In this document: in pieces, positions 43,461 to 51,968 of the stretch | Numbering within the stretch: the stretch's first letter is position 1 | Layout of the letters: each line of letters starts with the position of its first letter | Program-made: the position numbers and the translations under genes | The notes under the pieces: generated by a model | Seen by the model: the letters and a program-made list of their open reading frames with translations, nothing else | Told to the model about the DNA's origin: nothing | The model's database searches: none | NCBI RefSeq assembly: GCF_000717875.1 | Contig: NZ_JOCT01000018.1 | Span: 124,001 to 188,000, forward strand | Direction of reading: 5' to 3' | Length of the DNA: 64,000 nt | From: Streptomyces sp. NRRL S-455 | Lineage (GTDB): Bacteria > Actinomycetota > Actinomycetes > Streptomycetales > Streptomycetaceae

Positions 43461-43551
43461 GGGGGGTGTCCGCCCGCAGCTGGTTGGCGCGTCAACGGAC
43501 AGTTGGTTGGTTGGCAAGCCCATCGCGCCGTTCCGAGGACGGACACCCCCC
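43461..43551. other. Unexplained ~90-bp inverted-repeat element
   Basis: Terminal 12-bp inverted repeats (GGGGGGTGTCCG 43461-43472 and CGGACACCCCCC 43540-43551) enclose 67 bp. Inside is a second pairing, GGCGCG (43486-43491) with CGCGCC (43524-43529), plus runs of TTGG (GGTTGGTTGGC). This lies in the 322-bp gap between lacI and prcA, separate from the prcA terminator at 43587-43624. On the minus strand it holds a possible ATG reading MGLPTNQLSVDAPTSCGRTP, without a clear ribosome-binding site. It could be the LacI-gene terminator, a structured RNA or a small palindromic mobile element. Confidence 0.55.
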
Positions 43552-43586
43552 GGCGCGGCCCCGACCCACCACCCGGCGCAACGCGC

Positions 43587-43624
43587 GACGCGCGCCCCGG
43601 CCAGGAAAGACCGGGGCGCGCGTC
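43587..43624 (-). terminator. Terminator of the proteasome core genes
   Basis: A perfect 14-bp stem (GACGCGCGCCCCGG with CCGGGGCGCGCGTC) and a 10-nt loop, just 9 bp past the prcA stop. Confidence 0.92.
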
Positions 43625-43633
43625 AACAGGCGA

Positions 43634-44392
43634 CTACTCGTCGTCTCCGGACTCGGACTCGTCCGCCTCCGAGGCCGTCGCCGACCCCGCGCCGTCCGCC
43701 TCCAGCAGCCTCGACAGCTGACGCCCACTGATCCGCTTGAACTTGCGCTTCTGCGGGCGCGTACGGTCCAGCACCGCCACCTCCAGCCGCTCCGCGGGAA
43801 TCTCCCGCTCACTGCCGTTCGTGTCGCGGGACAGGGACTGCACCGCCAGCTTCAGCGCCTCGGCCAGCGTCATGTCGTCCCGGTGGCGCTGATCCAGGTA
43901 GCTGCTGATCTGCTCAGCGTTGCCCCCCACCGCGACCGAGCCGTGCTCGTCCACGATGGAGCCGTCATGCGGCAGCCGGTAGATCTGGTCCTGCTCCGTG
44001 GTCTCCCCGACCTCGGCCACGACCAGCTCCACCTCGTACGGCTTCTCCCCGACACTCGAGAAGATCGTGCCCAGCGTCTGCGCGTACACGTTCGCCAGGC
44101 CCCGGGCCGTCACATCGTCCCGGTCGTAGGTGTAACCCCGCAGGTCGGCGTAGCGCACACCGCCGATCCGCAGGTTCTCGTACTCGTTGTACTTGCCGGC
44201 GGCCGCGAAGCCGATCCGGTCATAGATCTCGCTGAACTTGTGCAGCGCACGGGACGGGTTCTCCCCGACGAACACGATGCCGTCGGCGAACTGCAGCACG
44301 ACCAGGCTGCGACCACGAGCGATGCCCTTGCGGGCGTACTCCGCCCGGTCGGCCATCTGCTGCTGGGGTGAGACATAGAACGGCGTCGACAC
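43634..44392 (-). CDS. prcA: 20S proteasome alpha subunit
   Basis: The product is 252 aa. [75 protein letters not shown] is the PrcA signature, including the gating N-terminus. The acidic C-terminal tail ([16 protein letters not shown]) is typical for Streptomyces. Alpha rings form the entry gate and dock Arc/Mpa. It lies 68 bp after prcB, as an operon, with a strong terminator downstream. Confidence 0.97.
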   Translation of the reverse strand: MSTPFYVSPQQQMADRAEYARKGIARGRSLVVLQFADGIVFVGENPSRALHKFSEIYDRIGFAAAGKYNEYENLRIGGVRYADLRGYTYDRDDVTARGLANVYAQTLGTIFSSVGEKPYEVELVVAEVGETTEQDQIYRLPHDGSIVDEHGSVAVGGNAEQISSYLDQRHRDDMTLAEALKLAVQSLSRDTNGSEREIPAERLEVAVLDRTRPQKRKFKRISGRQLSRLLEADGAGSATASEADESESGDDE

Positions 44393-44460
44393 CGGTTATC
44401 CGTCCCTCTCTTCAGAATTCCGTCGATTCACTGGACCACCCTCACGAGACAGCCCGGCGC

Positions 44461-45306
44461 CTACAGCAGCGCGGCCCGCGGACCGTCCGGCTGCTCCAGT
44501 CGCCGCTCCAGGACCGAGCGGGCGATCTCAGACGCCTCGGTCTCGGAGAGCCGGCGGAAGCCGTCCTCGGTGATCACGGTGACGATGGGATAGATCCGGC
44601 GGGCGACATCGGGACCACCGGTCGCCGAGTCGTCGTCTGCCGCGTCGTACAGCGCCTGGACCACGAGTGTCGTGGCCTCGGCCTCGCTCAGGTCGTCCCG
44701 GAAGAGCTTCTTCATCGCACCGCGCGCGAAGATCGACCCGGATCCGGTGGCCGCGTAGCCCTGCTCCTCGGAACGCCCGCCCGTGACGTCGTAGGAGAAG
44801 ATCCGCCCCTTCTCCCGGTCCACGTCGTACCCGGCGAACAGCGGAACGACGGCCAGTCCCTGCATGGCCATCCCCAGGTTCGAGCGGATCATCGTCGACA
44901 GCCGGTTCGCCTTGCCCTCCAGCGACAGCTGCGCGCCCTCGACCTTCTCGAAGTGCTCCAGCTCCAGCTGGAACAGCTTCACCATCTCCACGGCCAGGCC
45001 CGCCGTACCGGCGATGCCCACCGCCGAGTACTCATCGGCCGGGAAGACCTTCTCGATGTCCCGCTGCGCGATGACGTTGCCCATGGTGGCCCGCCGGTCA
45101 CCGGCGAGCACGACACCACCGGGGAAGGACACGGCGACGATCGTGGTCCCGTGCGGTGCCTCGATCACACCCTTGGTAGGAGGCAGTTGCCGGTTGCCGG
45201 GCAGGATCTCCGGCTGGTGCTCGGACAGGAAGTCCATGAAGGAGGAGGACCCTGGCGTCAGGAAGGCAGCTGGTAGACGCCCGGTGCTACGAGTGTTGGC
45301 TTCCAC
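44461..45306 (-). CDS. prcB: 20S proteasome beta subunit with propeptide
   Basis: The product is 281 aa from a GTG at 45304-45306 behind GGAAGGA. A 53-residue propeptide (ending EAPHG) is cleaved to expose the catalytic Thr54 of [25 protein letters not shown] Lys is replaced by Arg in DRRAT, as usual for actinobacterial beta subunits. [19 protein letters not shown] and [19 protein letters not shown] complete the fold. The beginning of the gene overlaps by 49 bp the end of a decayed HNH reading frame. Confidence 0.97.
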   Translation of the reverse strand: MEANTRSTGRLPAAFLTPGSSSFMDFLSEHQPEILPGNRQLPPTKGVIEAPHGTTIVAVSFPGGVVLAGDRRATMGNVIAQRDIEKVFPADEYSAVGIAGTAGLAVEMVKLFQLELEHFEKVEGAQLSLEGKANRLSTMIRSNLGMAMQGLAVVPLFAGYDVDREKGRIFSYDVTGGRSEEQGYAATGSGSIFARGAMKKLFRDDLSEAEATTLVVQALYDAADDDSATGGPDVARRIYPIVTVITEDGFRRLSETEASEIARSVLERRLEQPDGPRAALL

Positions 45307-45480
45307 GCGATTCCTTCCACGTATGTGACAGCCCGCCCTGTGACGTCGGGCCGATCCTTGGAACAACCCCGGTCCGGTTGCGACCGGGGGCACGGTATGC
45401 CTCGGACCCTACCCGTCCGTCGGCGGTGATCCACATGCCCGGCGGCACCAACTCCGCCGGAGCGACGCCGCACTTACCGG
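45258..45480 (-). pseudogene. Remnant of an endonuclease-VII-like HNH gene
   Basis: The frame ending at 45258 reads [17 protein letters not shown], then SKDRPDV, then [21 protein letters not shown]. This matches, from memory, the HVDHxHxTGxVRGxLCxxCN core and C-terminal end of Streptomyces recombination-endonuclease-VII-domain proteins. Two His ligands remain, but CxxCN is altered to CPRSQ and the second DH pair is DRR. Upstream, the likely continuation KCGVAPAELV lies in another frame (about 45440-45480), so a frameshift is needed. Only ~160 bp separate it from pup, with an in-frame TGA, so the N-terminal half is lost. The intact gene occupies this pup-prcB gap in related genomes. Confidence 0.65.
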
Positions 45481-45640
45481 CCCCTCACGACCGGCGGGCC
45501 GCCGGGCACGGACTACCGCTGACGCCGGGAGCGCCGCGCACGAGGGCGTCAATCGCCGAATGCCCCGCGCACAGCGCTCCACGCTCCGCCCGTCCGTCAC
45601 CCAAGCACCCATTCACCTTCGGAATGAAGGCACAGGCGCC

Positions 45641-45859
45641 TTACTGTCCACCCTTTTGAACGAAGGAGCGCACGAAGTCCTCGGCATTCTCTTCGAGCAC
45701 ATCATCGATTTCGTCGAGGACGGAGTCCACGTCGTCGCTCAGCTTCTCCTGACGCTCCTTGAGGTCCTCCGAAGCCTGCGCCTCCGCGGCCTGCTCCTCG
45801 ACCTCCTCGGTGGACCGGGTGGCCTTCTGCTGTCCGCCGCCGGTGTCCTTGGTCGCCAT
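45641..45859 (-). CDS. pup: Prokaryotic ubiquitin-like protein Pup
   Basis: The product is 72 aa from ATG 45857-45859, MATKDTGGGQQKATRSTEEVEEQ, ending DFVRSFVQKGGQ. The C-terminal Gln must be deamidated by Dop to Glu before PafA can ligate it. The central acidic helix (VDSVLDEIDDVLEENAEDFV) binds the Arc/Mpa coiled coils. It lies upstream of prcB and downstream of dop, and its frame is open beyond the true start. Confidence 0.98.
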   Translation of the reverse strand: MATKDTGGGQQKATRSTEEVEEQAAEAQASEDLKERQEKLSDDVDSVLDEIDDVLEENAEDFVRSFVQKGGQ

Positions 45860-46020
45860 ATCCCTCACCCCGCTCGGTTTCGCCCGACACAGTTGCTCGG
45901 TCAAGATCAGACCCTACTCGCCGGGTCTGACAATGGCCCCGCAGTTTCTCCAACGTACGGGGACCACCTCGATGATTCCCGGACCAGGGACTTTCCACCC
46001 TGCCCGGCCGGCTTCTCCCG

Positions 46021-46040
46021 AGTACCCGCGAGTACCCGCG
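46021..46040. repeat. Direct 10-bp repeat in the dop-pup gap
   Basis: AGTACCCGCG occurs twice in direct tandem, about 160-180 bp upstream of the pup start, in the 189-bp gap after dop. It may be a regulator site in the pup promoter region, or chance. Confidence 0.4.
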
Positions 46041-46048
46041 AACCGCGC

Positions 46049-47560
46049 TCACCCGCCGGACAGGACCCTGACCAGGTCTTCCGCGGTGCGGCAGCGGTCC
46101 AGGAGCTCCTTGACGTGATTACGCGTTCCGCGAAGCGGTTCCAGGGTTGGAACGCGCTGCAGGGAGTCCCGGCCCGGCAGGTCGAAGATCACGGAGTCCC
46201 AGGAGGCCGCCGCGACGTCGTCCGCGTACTGCTCCAGGCAGCGGCCGCGGAAGTACGCCCGCGTGTCCTCAGGAGGCGCCGTACGGGCCCGCTCGATGTC
46301 CGCCTCGCCCAGCAGGCGCTTCATGCGCCCGCGGGCCACCAGACGGTTGTACAGGCCCTTCTCGGGGCGCACGTCGGCGTACTGGAGGTCGACGAGGTGC
46401 AGCCGTGCCGCGTCCCAGTCCAGGTCGTCCCGGCGCCGGTAGCCCTCCATGAGTTCCCGCTTGGCGACCCAGTCCAGCTCGCCGGCCAGGCTCATCGGGT
46501 CGTGCTCCAGACGGGTGAGGGTGTCCTCCCAGCGGGACAGCACGTCCTTGGTCTGGTCGTCGGCGTCCGCCCCGAACCGCTCCTCCACGTACTTGCGCGC
46601 GAGCTCGTAGTACTCCATCTGCAGCTGGACCGCGGTCAGCGTCCGGCCGCTGCGGAGTGTGACGAGGCGCTTGAGCGAGGGGTCGTGCGAGACCTGGTGC
46701 AGCGTACGAACGGGCTGGTCGACCGCCAGGTCCACCGCGATGAAGCCGTCCTCGATCATCGACAGGACGAGGGCCGTCGTACCCAGCTTCAGGTAGGTCG
46801 AGATCTCCGACAGGTTCGCGTCGCCGATGATCACGTGCAGACGGCGGTACTTCTCGGCGTCCGCGTGCGGCTCGTCGCGGGTGTTGATGATGGGGCGCTT
46901 GAGCGTGGTCTCGAGGCCGACCTCGACCTCGAAGTAGTCGGCTCGCTGACTCAGCTGGAAGCCGTGCTCGTGCCCGTCCTGACCGATGCCGACGCGGCCC
47001 GCTCCGGTGAACACCTGACGGGAGACGAAGAACGGCGTCAGGTGGCGCACGATGTCCGAGAAGGGGGTCTCCCGCTTCATCAGGTAGTTCTCGTGCGTGC
47101 CGTAGGACGCGCCCTTGTTGTCGGTGTTGTTCTTGTACAGGTGGATCGGCTGGGCACCGGGCAGCTGGGCGGCCCGTTCCGCGGCCTCCGCCATGATCCG
47201 CTCGCCGGCCTTGTCCCAGAGGACGGCGTCCCGGGGGTTGGTGACCTCGGGGGCGCTGTACTCGGGGTGCGCGTGGTCGACGTAGAGCCGTGCGCCGTTG
47301 GTGAGGATCACGTTGGCCAGGCCGATGTCCTCGTCGGTGAGCTGGCTGGAGTCGGCGGCCTCGCGGGCGAGGTCGAAGCCTCGCGCGTCCCGCAGCGGGT
47401 TCTCCTCCTCGAAGTCCCAGCGGGCCCGGCGGGCCCGGTGCATCGCCGCCGCGTAGGCGTTCACGATCTGGGACGAGGTGAGCATGGCATTGGCGTTGGG
47501 GTGGCCGGGGACGGAGATCCCGTACTCCGTCTCGATGCCCATTACTCGCCGTACGGTCAT
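46049..47560 (-). CDS. dop: Pup deamidase/depupylase Dop
   Basis: The product is 503 aa. [27 protein letters not shown] carries Glu10 and the family start, with the catalytic Asp95 in [20 protein letters not shown]. Unlike PafA, an insert after residue 40 ([29 protein letters not shown]) is the Dop loop. [52 protein letters not shown] and the C-terminal domain follow. It deamidates the Pup C-terminal Gln and removes Pup from substrates. It is upstream of pup on the same strand. Confidence 0.97.
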   Translation of the reverse strand: MTVRRVMGIETEYGISVPGHPNANAMLTSSQIVNAYAAAMHRARRARWDFEEENPLRDARGFDLAREAADSSQLTDEDIGLANVILTNGARLYVDHAHPEYSAPEVTNPRDAVLWDKAGERIMAEAAERAAQLPGAQPIHLYKNNTDNKGASYGTHENYLMKRETPFSDIVRHLTPFFVSRQVFTGAGRVGIGQDGHEHGFQLSQRADYFEVEVGLETTLKRPIINTRDEPHADAEKYRRLHVIIGDANLSEISTYLKLGTTALVLSMIEDGFIAVDLAVDQPVRTLHQVSHDPSLKRLVTLRSGRTLTAVQLQMEYYELARKYVEERFGADADDQTKDVLSRWEDTLTRLEHDPMSLAGELDWVAKRELMEGYRRRDDLDWDAARLHLVDLQYADVRPEKGLYNRLVARGRMKRLLGEADIERARTAPPEDTRAYFRGRCLEQYADDVAAASWDSVIFDLPGRDSLQRVPTLEPLRGTRNHVKELLDRCRTAEDLVRVLSGG

Positions 47561-47750
47561 GCGGCCCTCCTTGCCCGGCGGCGCCCTCGGTCGTGGGCGC
47601 CGCTCAGATACCGCTGGCGCTCGGTTGCGTGTGCGGTACCCGTCCCCGCACTGCGCGACTCGGCGGTACGCAAGAGCCTAGAACGCCTTTGCGCTGGTGG
47701 GGAGATCATTTGCGTCATTGCGTTGCTCCAGCCGTGGCCTGAAAAACAGT

Positions 47751-47785
47751 CGGCTGCGGGTACCCGCCGAGGGCACCCGCAGCCG
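47751..47785 (-). terminator. Terminator after arc
   Basis: A perfect 11-bp stem (CGGCTGCGGGT with ACCCGCAGCCG) and a 13-nt loop, 9 bp past the arc stop, followed on the transcript by ACTGTTTTTC, a real U-run. It is 190 bp upstream of dop. Confidence 0.92.
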
Positions 47786-47794
47786 CCCTGCCTT

Positions 47795-49561
47795 TTACAG
47801 GTACTGACCGGTGTTCGCCACCGTGTCGATGGAGCGTCCGGTGTCCGCGCCCTGCTTTCCGGTGATGAGCGTACGGATGTACACGATCCGCTCGCCCTTC
47901 TTTCCGGAGATCCGGGCCCAGTCGTCCGGGTTGGTGGTGTTCGGCAGGTCCTCGTTCTCCTTGAACTCGTCCACGCAGGCCTGGAGGAGGTGGGAGACGC
48001 GGAGACCCTTCTGGTTCTTCTCGAGGAAGTCCTTGATCGCCATCTTCTTGGCGCGGCCCACGATGTTCTCGATCATGGCGCCGGAATTGAAGTCCTTGAA
48101 GTACAGGACTTCCTTGTCACCATTGGCGTAAGTGACCTCCAGGAAGCGGTTTTCCTCGGACTCAGCGTACATCTGTTCGACGGCCGTCTGGATCATGCTC
48201 TGGACGGTGGAGGCCTTGGAGCCGCCGTGCTCGGCGAGGTCGTCGCCGTGCAGCGGGAGGCGCTCGGTGAGGTACTTGCCGAAGATGTCCTTGGCCGCCT
48301 CGGCGTCCGGACGCTCGATCTTGATCTTCACGTCCAGCCGGCCGGGCCGCAGGATGGCGGGGTCGATCATGTCCTCACGGTTGGAGGCGCCGATCACGAC
48401 CACGTTCTGCAGGCCCTCCACACCGTCGATCTCGGCGAGCAGCTGCGGGACGATGGTGTTCTCCACGTCCGAGCTGACGCCGGAGCCACGGGTGCGGAAG
48501 AGGGACTCCATCTCGTCGAAGAAGACGATGACGGGCGTGCCCTCGCTGGCCTTCTCACGGGCCCGCTGGAAGACGAGGCGGATCTGCCGCTCCGTCTCAC
48601 CGACGTACTTGTTCAGCAGCTCGGGGCCCTTGATGTTGAGGAAGAAGCTCTTGCCGGCGGCCTGGCCGGTCACCTCGGCGACCTTCTTGGCCAGCGAGTT
48701 GGCCACGGCCTTCGCGATCAAGGTCTTACCGCATCCGGGGGGCCCGTACAGCAGGACGCCCTTCGGCGGCCGCAGTTCGTGCTCCTTGAACAGGTCCGGG
48801 TAGAGGTACGGGAGCTCCACGGCGTCCCGGATGGCCTCGATCTGGCCGCCGAGTCCGCCGATCTGCTCGTAGCCGATGTCGGGGACCTCTTCGAGGACGA
48901 GCTCCTCGACCTCGCTCTTCGGGACGACCTCGTAGACGTATCCGGAGCGGGGCTCCAGGAGCAGGGCGTCGCCGGGGCGGATGGTGACGTCCAGCAGCGG
49001 CTCGGCGAGCCGCACCACCCGCTCCTCGTCGGTGTGCCCGAGCACCAGGGCCCGCTCACCGTCCTCGAGGATCTCCTTCAGTGTGACGATGTCGCCGACG
49101 CTCTCGTACTCCATGGCCTCGACCACGTTGAGAGCTTCGTTGAGCATCACTTCCTGGCCGCGCCGGAGCTCGTCGAGCTCGACGCTGGGGCTGACGTTCA
49201 CCCTGAGCTTGCGGCCGCCGGTGAAGATGTCGGCCGTACCGTCCTCGTTCGCCTGCAGGAAGACCCCGAAGCCGGCCGGCGGCTGCGCGAGCCGGTCGAC
49301 CTCCTCCTTGAGGGCCACGATCTGATCCCGGGCCTCACGGAGTGTGTTGGCGAGTCGCTCGTTCTGTGCGGACACGCCGGCCAGATTGGTCTGCAGCTCG
49401 ACGATCCGCTCTTCGAGAATCCTCGTGTGTCGCGGAGAGTCGGCGAGCTTGCGTCGCAGGACGGCGATCTCCTGCTCAAGGTAGGCGATCTGCCCGGCCG
49501 GGTCGTCGGACCCGCGTCCCGGGCGGATGCCGCGGTTCATGTCGTCGTCGTGGGCTGCCAC
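47795..49561 (-). CDS. arc: Proteasome-associated AAA ATPase Arc (Mpa)
   Basis: The product is 588 aa from a GTG at 49559-49561. Residues ~24-90 are the N-terminal coiled coil ([35 protein letters not shown]) that binds Pup. Two OB domains follow (about 95-225). Walker A is GPPGCGKT (273-280), Walker [13 protein letters not shown], and the second region of homology has [19 protein letters not shown]. The C-terminal GQYL end docks into PrcA rings. The hexamer unfolds pupylated proteins for the proteasome. It is upstream of dop and divergent from a ferredoxin. Confidence 0.97.
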   Translation of the reverse strand: MAAHDDDMNRGIRPGRGSDDPAGQIAYLEQEIAVLRRKLADSPRHTRILEERIVELQTNLAGVSAQNERLANTLREARDQIVALKEEVDRLAQPPAGFGVFLQANEDGTADIFTGGRKLRVNVSPSVELDELRRGQEVMLNEALNVVEAMEYESVGDIVTLKEILEDGERALVLGHTDEERVVRLAEPLLDVTIRPGDALLLEPRSGYVYEVVPKSEVEELVLEEVPDIGYEQIGGLGGQIEAIRDAVELPYLYPDLFKEHELRPPKGVLLYGPPGCGKTLIAKAVANSLAKKVAEVTGQAAGKSFFLNIKGPELLNKYVGETERQIRLVFQRAREKASEGTPVIVFFDEMESLFRTRGSGVSSDVENTIVPQLLAEIDGVEGLQNVVVIGASNREDMIDPAILRPGRLDVKIKIERPDAEAAKDIFGKYLTERLPLHGDDLAEHGGSKASTVQSMIQTAVEQMYAESEENRFLEVTYANGDKEVLYFKDFNSGAMIENIVGRAKKMAIKDFLEKNQKGLRVSHLLQACVDEFKENEDLPNTTNPDDWARISGKKGERIVYIRTLITGKQGADTGRSIDTVANTGQYL

Positions 49562-49807
49562 GGTCCTCACCTCCTCCAAGGGGAGCTGGACGCTTCCAGA
49601 CCCTACCTGGGCGGGTGTCGATTGAAACCCCTAGATCACAAAGACGGTCGGGGTGTGTCCGATCTTCACCCTTGCGCTCTCCCTCACGCCAGGGGAATAC
49701 CCAGCGAACATGATTGGAACCCAGCCGGAGGTAGGGTCGAAGCGTTCAACACCCGTCAGAGCTGGCCGGATTCCCGACACGGCTCGACGTATGAAACGGC
49801 AGGAGAC

Positions 49808-50113
49808 ATGAGCGTGCAGCAGGAGGCCGGAGTCGAGGGCGAGGCGCTGGAGGTCTGGATCGACCAGGACCTGTGTACCGGCGACGGCATCTGCGCCCAG
49901 TACGCGCCCGAGGTGTTCGAGCTGGACATCGACGGTCTGGCCTATGTGAAGAGCGCCGACGACGAGTTGCTCCAGGACAAGGGCGCGACAACGCCCGTTC
50001 CGCTGCCGCTACTCACGGACGTGATCGACTCCGCGAAGGAGTGTCCGGGCGAGTGCATCCACGTGCGTCGAGTTTCGGACAGCACCGAGGTCTACGGACC
50101 GGACGCGCAGTGA
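49808..50113 (+). CDS. Ferredoxin
   Basis: The product is 101 aa from ATG 49808 after AGGAGA. VWIDQDLCTGDGICAQYAPEVFELDIDGLAYV holds Cys23 and Cys29; AKECPGECIHVRR holds Cys79 and Cys83. The CxxxxxC spacing and CPGEC pattern resemble single-cluster ([3Fe-4S] or [4Fe-4S]) ferredoxins of actinobacteria that reduce P450s, with four Cys visible. The middle (about 50-70) has a variable insertion. It stands alone, 246 bp from arc on the divergent side. The frame is open ~4 kb upstream, but this is an antisense artefact. Confidence 0.88.
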   Translation: MSVQQEAGVEGEALEVWIDQDLCTGDGICAQYAPEVFELDIDGLAYVKSADDELLQDKGATTPVPLPLLTDVIDSAKECPGECIHVRRVSDSTEVYGPDAQ

Positions 50114-50173
50114 CCATTTCCGTACGCTGCGTTAATACTGTCTGATATCTCACACACCGGCGCCACGCCGGCT

Positions 50174-50752
50174 TCACACGCTGCGGGCCCCTGACGGCGT
50201 CGAGCGGACGAACGCGCCGTTCTGCCAACGCCATTTCACGTCGCTCTTCACGTCGGGGCAGCAACGCGGCACGTCGGACGACGAGTAGCCGAGGAGCGTG
50301 GCCGTGACGGCGCCGCCGTGCACGGCGAAGTCGCTGACGTTGGTGCGGTCCTCGGGGCCGAGCAGCGTGGCCACCACACGGGGCTTCCCTCCCTCGCCGT
50401 CCTGGGTGAGGACGTACACGCCGTCGGGCGGCGTGCCCATCGGGGAGTCGCAGTGGACCACGGCCACCGTCTCGGGGTTGCCGTCGCCGTCGAGATCTCC
50501 GGAGGCCTTCTTCTTCACCACCGCCCGTACCGGTCCGCACTCGATCGGGAACGTCACCGCGGCCGGGTCGGGCGGAGCGCTGTGCGCCGGGGCGCTCTTC
50601 GCCCGGGGACCGGCTGCCTGGGCCGCCGTCGCGGCATCCGGCTGCAGCAGCGAGGACAGGGCCACGACGCCGGCGACGGCCGTGGCGGTGGCGAGCCAGT
50701 GGATCGGGCGGGTGTGGGTGTGGGCGAGCTCCGGGACGGCGGAAGGCTGCAC
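50174..50752 (-). CDS. Secreted protein with FG-GAP/EF-hand-like motif
   Basis: The product is 192 aa from a GTG at 50750-50752, with AGGAGA just upstream. The N-terminal ~60 residues contain one hydrophobic helix (about 20-45, WLATATAVAGVVALSSLL) that looks like a signal anchor or signal peptide. The exported domain has GDLDGDGNPETVAVVHC (Asp/Gly-rich calcium-binding-like loop), a Cys pair (ECGP, VHCD) and another CC (PRCCPD). No family recognised. It is convergent with the ferredoxin gene (60 bp gap). Confidence 0.7.
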   Translation of the reverse strand: MQPSAVPELAHTHTRPIHWLATATAVAGVVALSSLLQPDAATAAQAAGPRAKSAPAHSAPPDPAAVTFPIECGPVRAVVKKKASGDLDGDGNPETVAVVHCDSPMGTPPDGVYVLTQDGEGGKPRVVATLLGPEDRTNVSDFAVHGGAVTATLLGYSSSDVPRCCPDVKSDVKWRWQNGAFVRSTPSGARSV

Positions 50753-50931
50753 TAGGAGAGTCTCCTGAGGCTGTGCCGGTGGGGTGCGGTGGCCAGCATG
50801 GTGCCACACGTCACACCACGAGGGAACGGCGGGGTGTGCATGTCCGGTGCCGGGGAAGTCAGAAGAGTTACGGTTCCTGCCGCTCTGTCAGCAAGCCCGT
50901 GTCCCCGCGGCACCACGCGGTGGCAACCGAG

Positions 50932-50983
50932 AGGCGCGGTGGCGGAGTTCCGGAGTGGCTCCGGGAACTCCGCCACCGCGCCT
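50932..50983 (-). terminator. Very long terminator after trmI
   Basis: A perfect 20-bp stem (50932-50951 with 50964-50983; core GGCGCGGTGGCGGAGTTCC) topped by a further 4-bp stem GGAG/CTCC around TGG. It lies 26 bp past the trmI stop, in the 257-bp gap to the secreted-protein gene. Confidence 0.9.
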
Positions 50984-51009
50984 GTTCGTTGTGCGAGGGA
51001 CGGGCGGTC

Positions 51010-51912
51010 TCAGCGGCCGTTGCCGCCGTCGGCGTTGGGTCCGGCGTAGTCCTCGCCGTAGGCGCCCTTGGCCGGGCGGCGGCGGCGCATGGGCGGCTCG
51101 ACCCCGTCGGCGAGGCGGCGGGCGGTGAGCAGGAAGCCGGTGTGGCCGATCATCCGGTGGTCCGGGCGGACGGCCAGGCCCTCGATGTGCCAGTTGCGGA
51201 TCATCGTCTCCCATGAGGTCGGCTCGTTGAAGCAGCCGATCTCGCGGATGGACTCGACGGTCCGGGCGAGCTGCGTGGTGGTGGCGACGTAGCAGCAGAG
51301 GATGCCGCCGGGGACGAGCGCCTTGGAGACGGCCTCCAGGCACTCCCAGGGGGCGAGCATGTCGAGAATGACGCGGTCCACGTCGGTGTCGGACAGGTTG
51401 TCCTGGAGATCGCCGACGGTGAGCTGCCAGGCGGGGTGCGGGCCGCCGAAGTAGCGCTCCACGTTCGCCTGGGCGATCTCGGCGAAGTCCGCGCGGCGCT
51501 CGTAGCTGTGCAGCATGCCCTGGTCGCCGATGGCGCGCAGCAGGAAACTGCTGAGCGAGCCGGAGCCCACGCCGGCCTCCACGACGCGGGCGCCGGGGAA
51601 GATGTCCGCGAAGGCGAGGATCTGCCCCGCGTCCTTCGGGTAGACGACGGCCGCCCCGCGGGGCATGGACAGGACGTAGTCGGGGAGCAGGGGGCGCAGC
51701 GCGAGGTAGGCGACGTTTCCCGTGGTGCGGACAACGCTGCCCTCGGGAGCACCGATCAGTTCGTCGTGCGGGAAAGAACCCTTGTGGGTGTGGAAGTTCT
51801 TTCCGGCCTCGAGCGTGAACGTGTAGTGGCGGCCCTTGGGGTCGGTCAGCTGTACCTGGTCCCCGACCTTGAAGGGCCCGCGCCTGCGGGCGGCACCGGT
51901 CGGTTCGGACAT
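51010..51912 (-). CDS. trmI: tRNA (adenine-58-N1)-methyltransferase
   Basis: The product is 300 aa. The N-terminal beta domain has GPFKVGDQVQLTDPKGRHYTFTLEAGKNFHTHKGSFPHDELIG. The SAM-binding motif is RVVEAGVGSGSLSSFLLRAIGDQG, followed by HSYERRADFAEIAQANVE and VILDMLAPWECLEAVSKAL (catalytic Asp region). This is the TrmI/Rv2118c family that makes m1A58 in the T loop. The C-terminal ~30 residues are basic, then Gly-rich. The gene stands between the secreted protein and the M50 protease on the same strand. Confidence 0.95.
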   Translation of the reverse strand: MSEPTGAARRRGPFKVGDQVQLTDPKGRHYTFTLEAGKNFHTHKGSFPHDELIGAPEGSVVRTTGNVAYLALRPLLPDYVLSMPRGAAVVYPKDAGQILAFADIFPGARVVEAGVGSGSLSSFLLRAIGDQGMLHSYERRADFAEIAQANVERYFGGPHPAWQLTVGDLQDNLSDTDVDRVILDMLAPWECLEAVSKALVPGGILCCYVATTTQLARTVESIREIGCFNEPTSWETMIRNWHIEGLAVRPDHRMIGHTGFLLTARRLADGVEPPMRRRRPAKGAYGEDYAGPNADGGNGR

Positions 51913-51968
51913 GTGACCAGCCTACCGGCAGCCGGGAGGGCCGCCGACCACTGGTGCCGCGGCAGGCA

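Noticed and set aside
45409..45612. A 67-codon minus-strand frame between pup and prcB as a separate small gene
   Set aside because: It is Arg/Ala-rich and has no ribosome-binding site or motif. It overlaps the decayed HNH remnant in another frame and is best read as debris of that gene.
45560..50113. A 1517-codon open frame on the plus strand across pup, dop and arc
   Set aside because: It is antisense to three certain genes. Long antisense frames are normal at ~72% GC because stop codons are scarce; only its last 101 codons are a real gene (ferredoxin, with its own ATG and ribosome-binding site).
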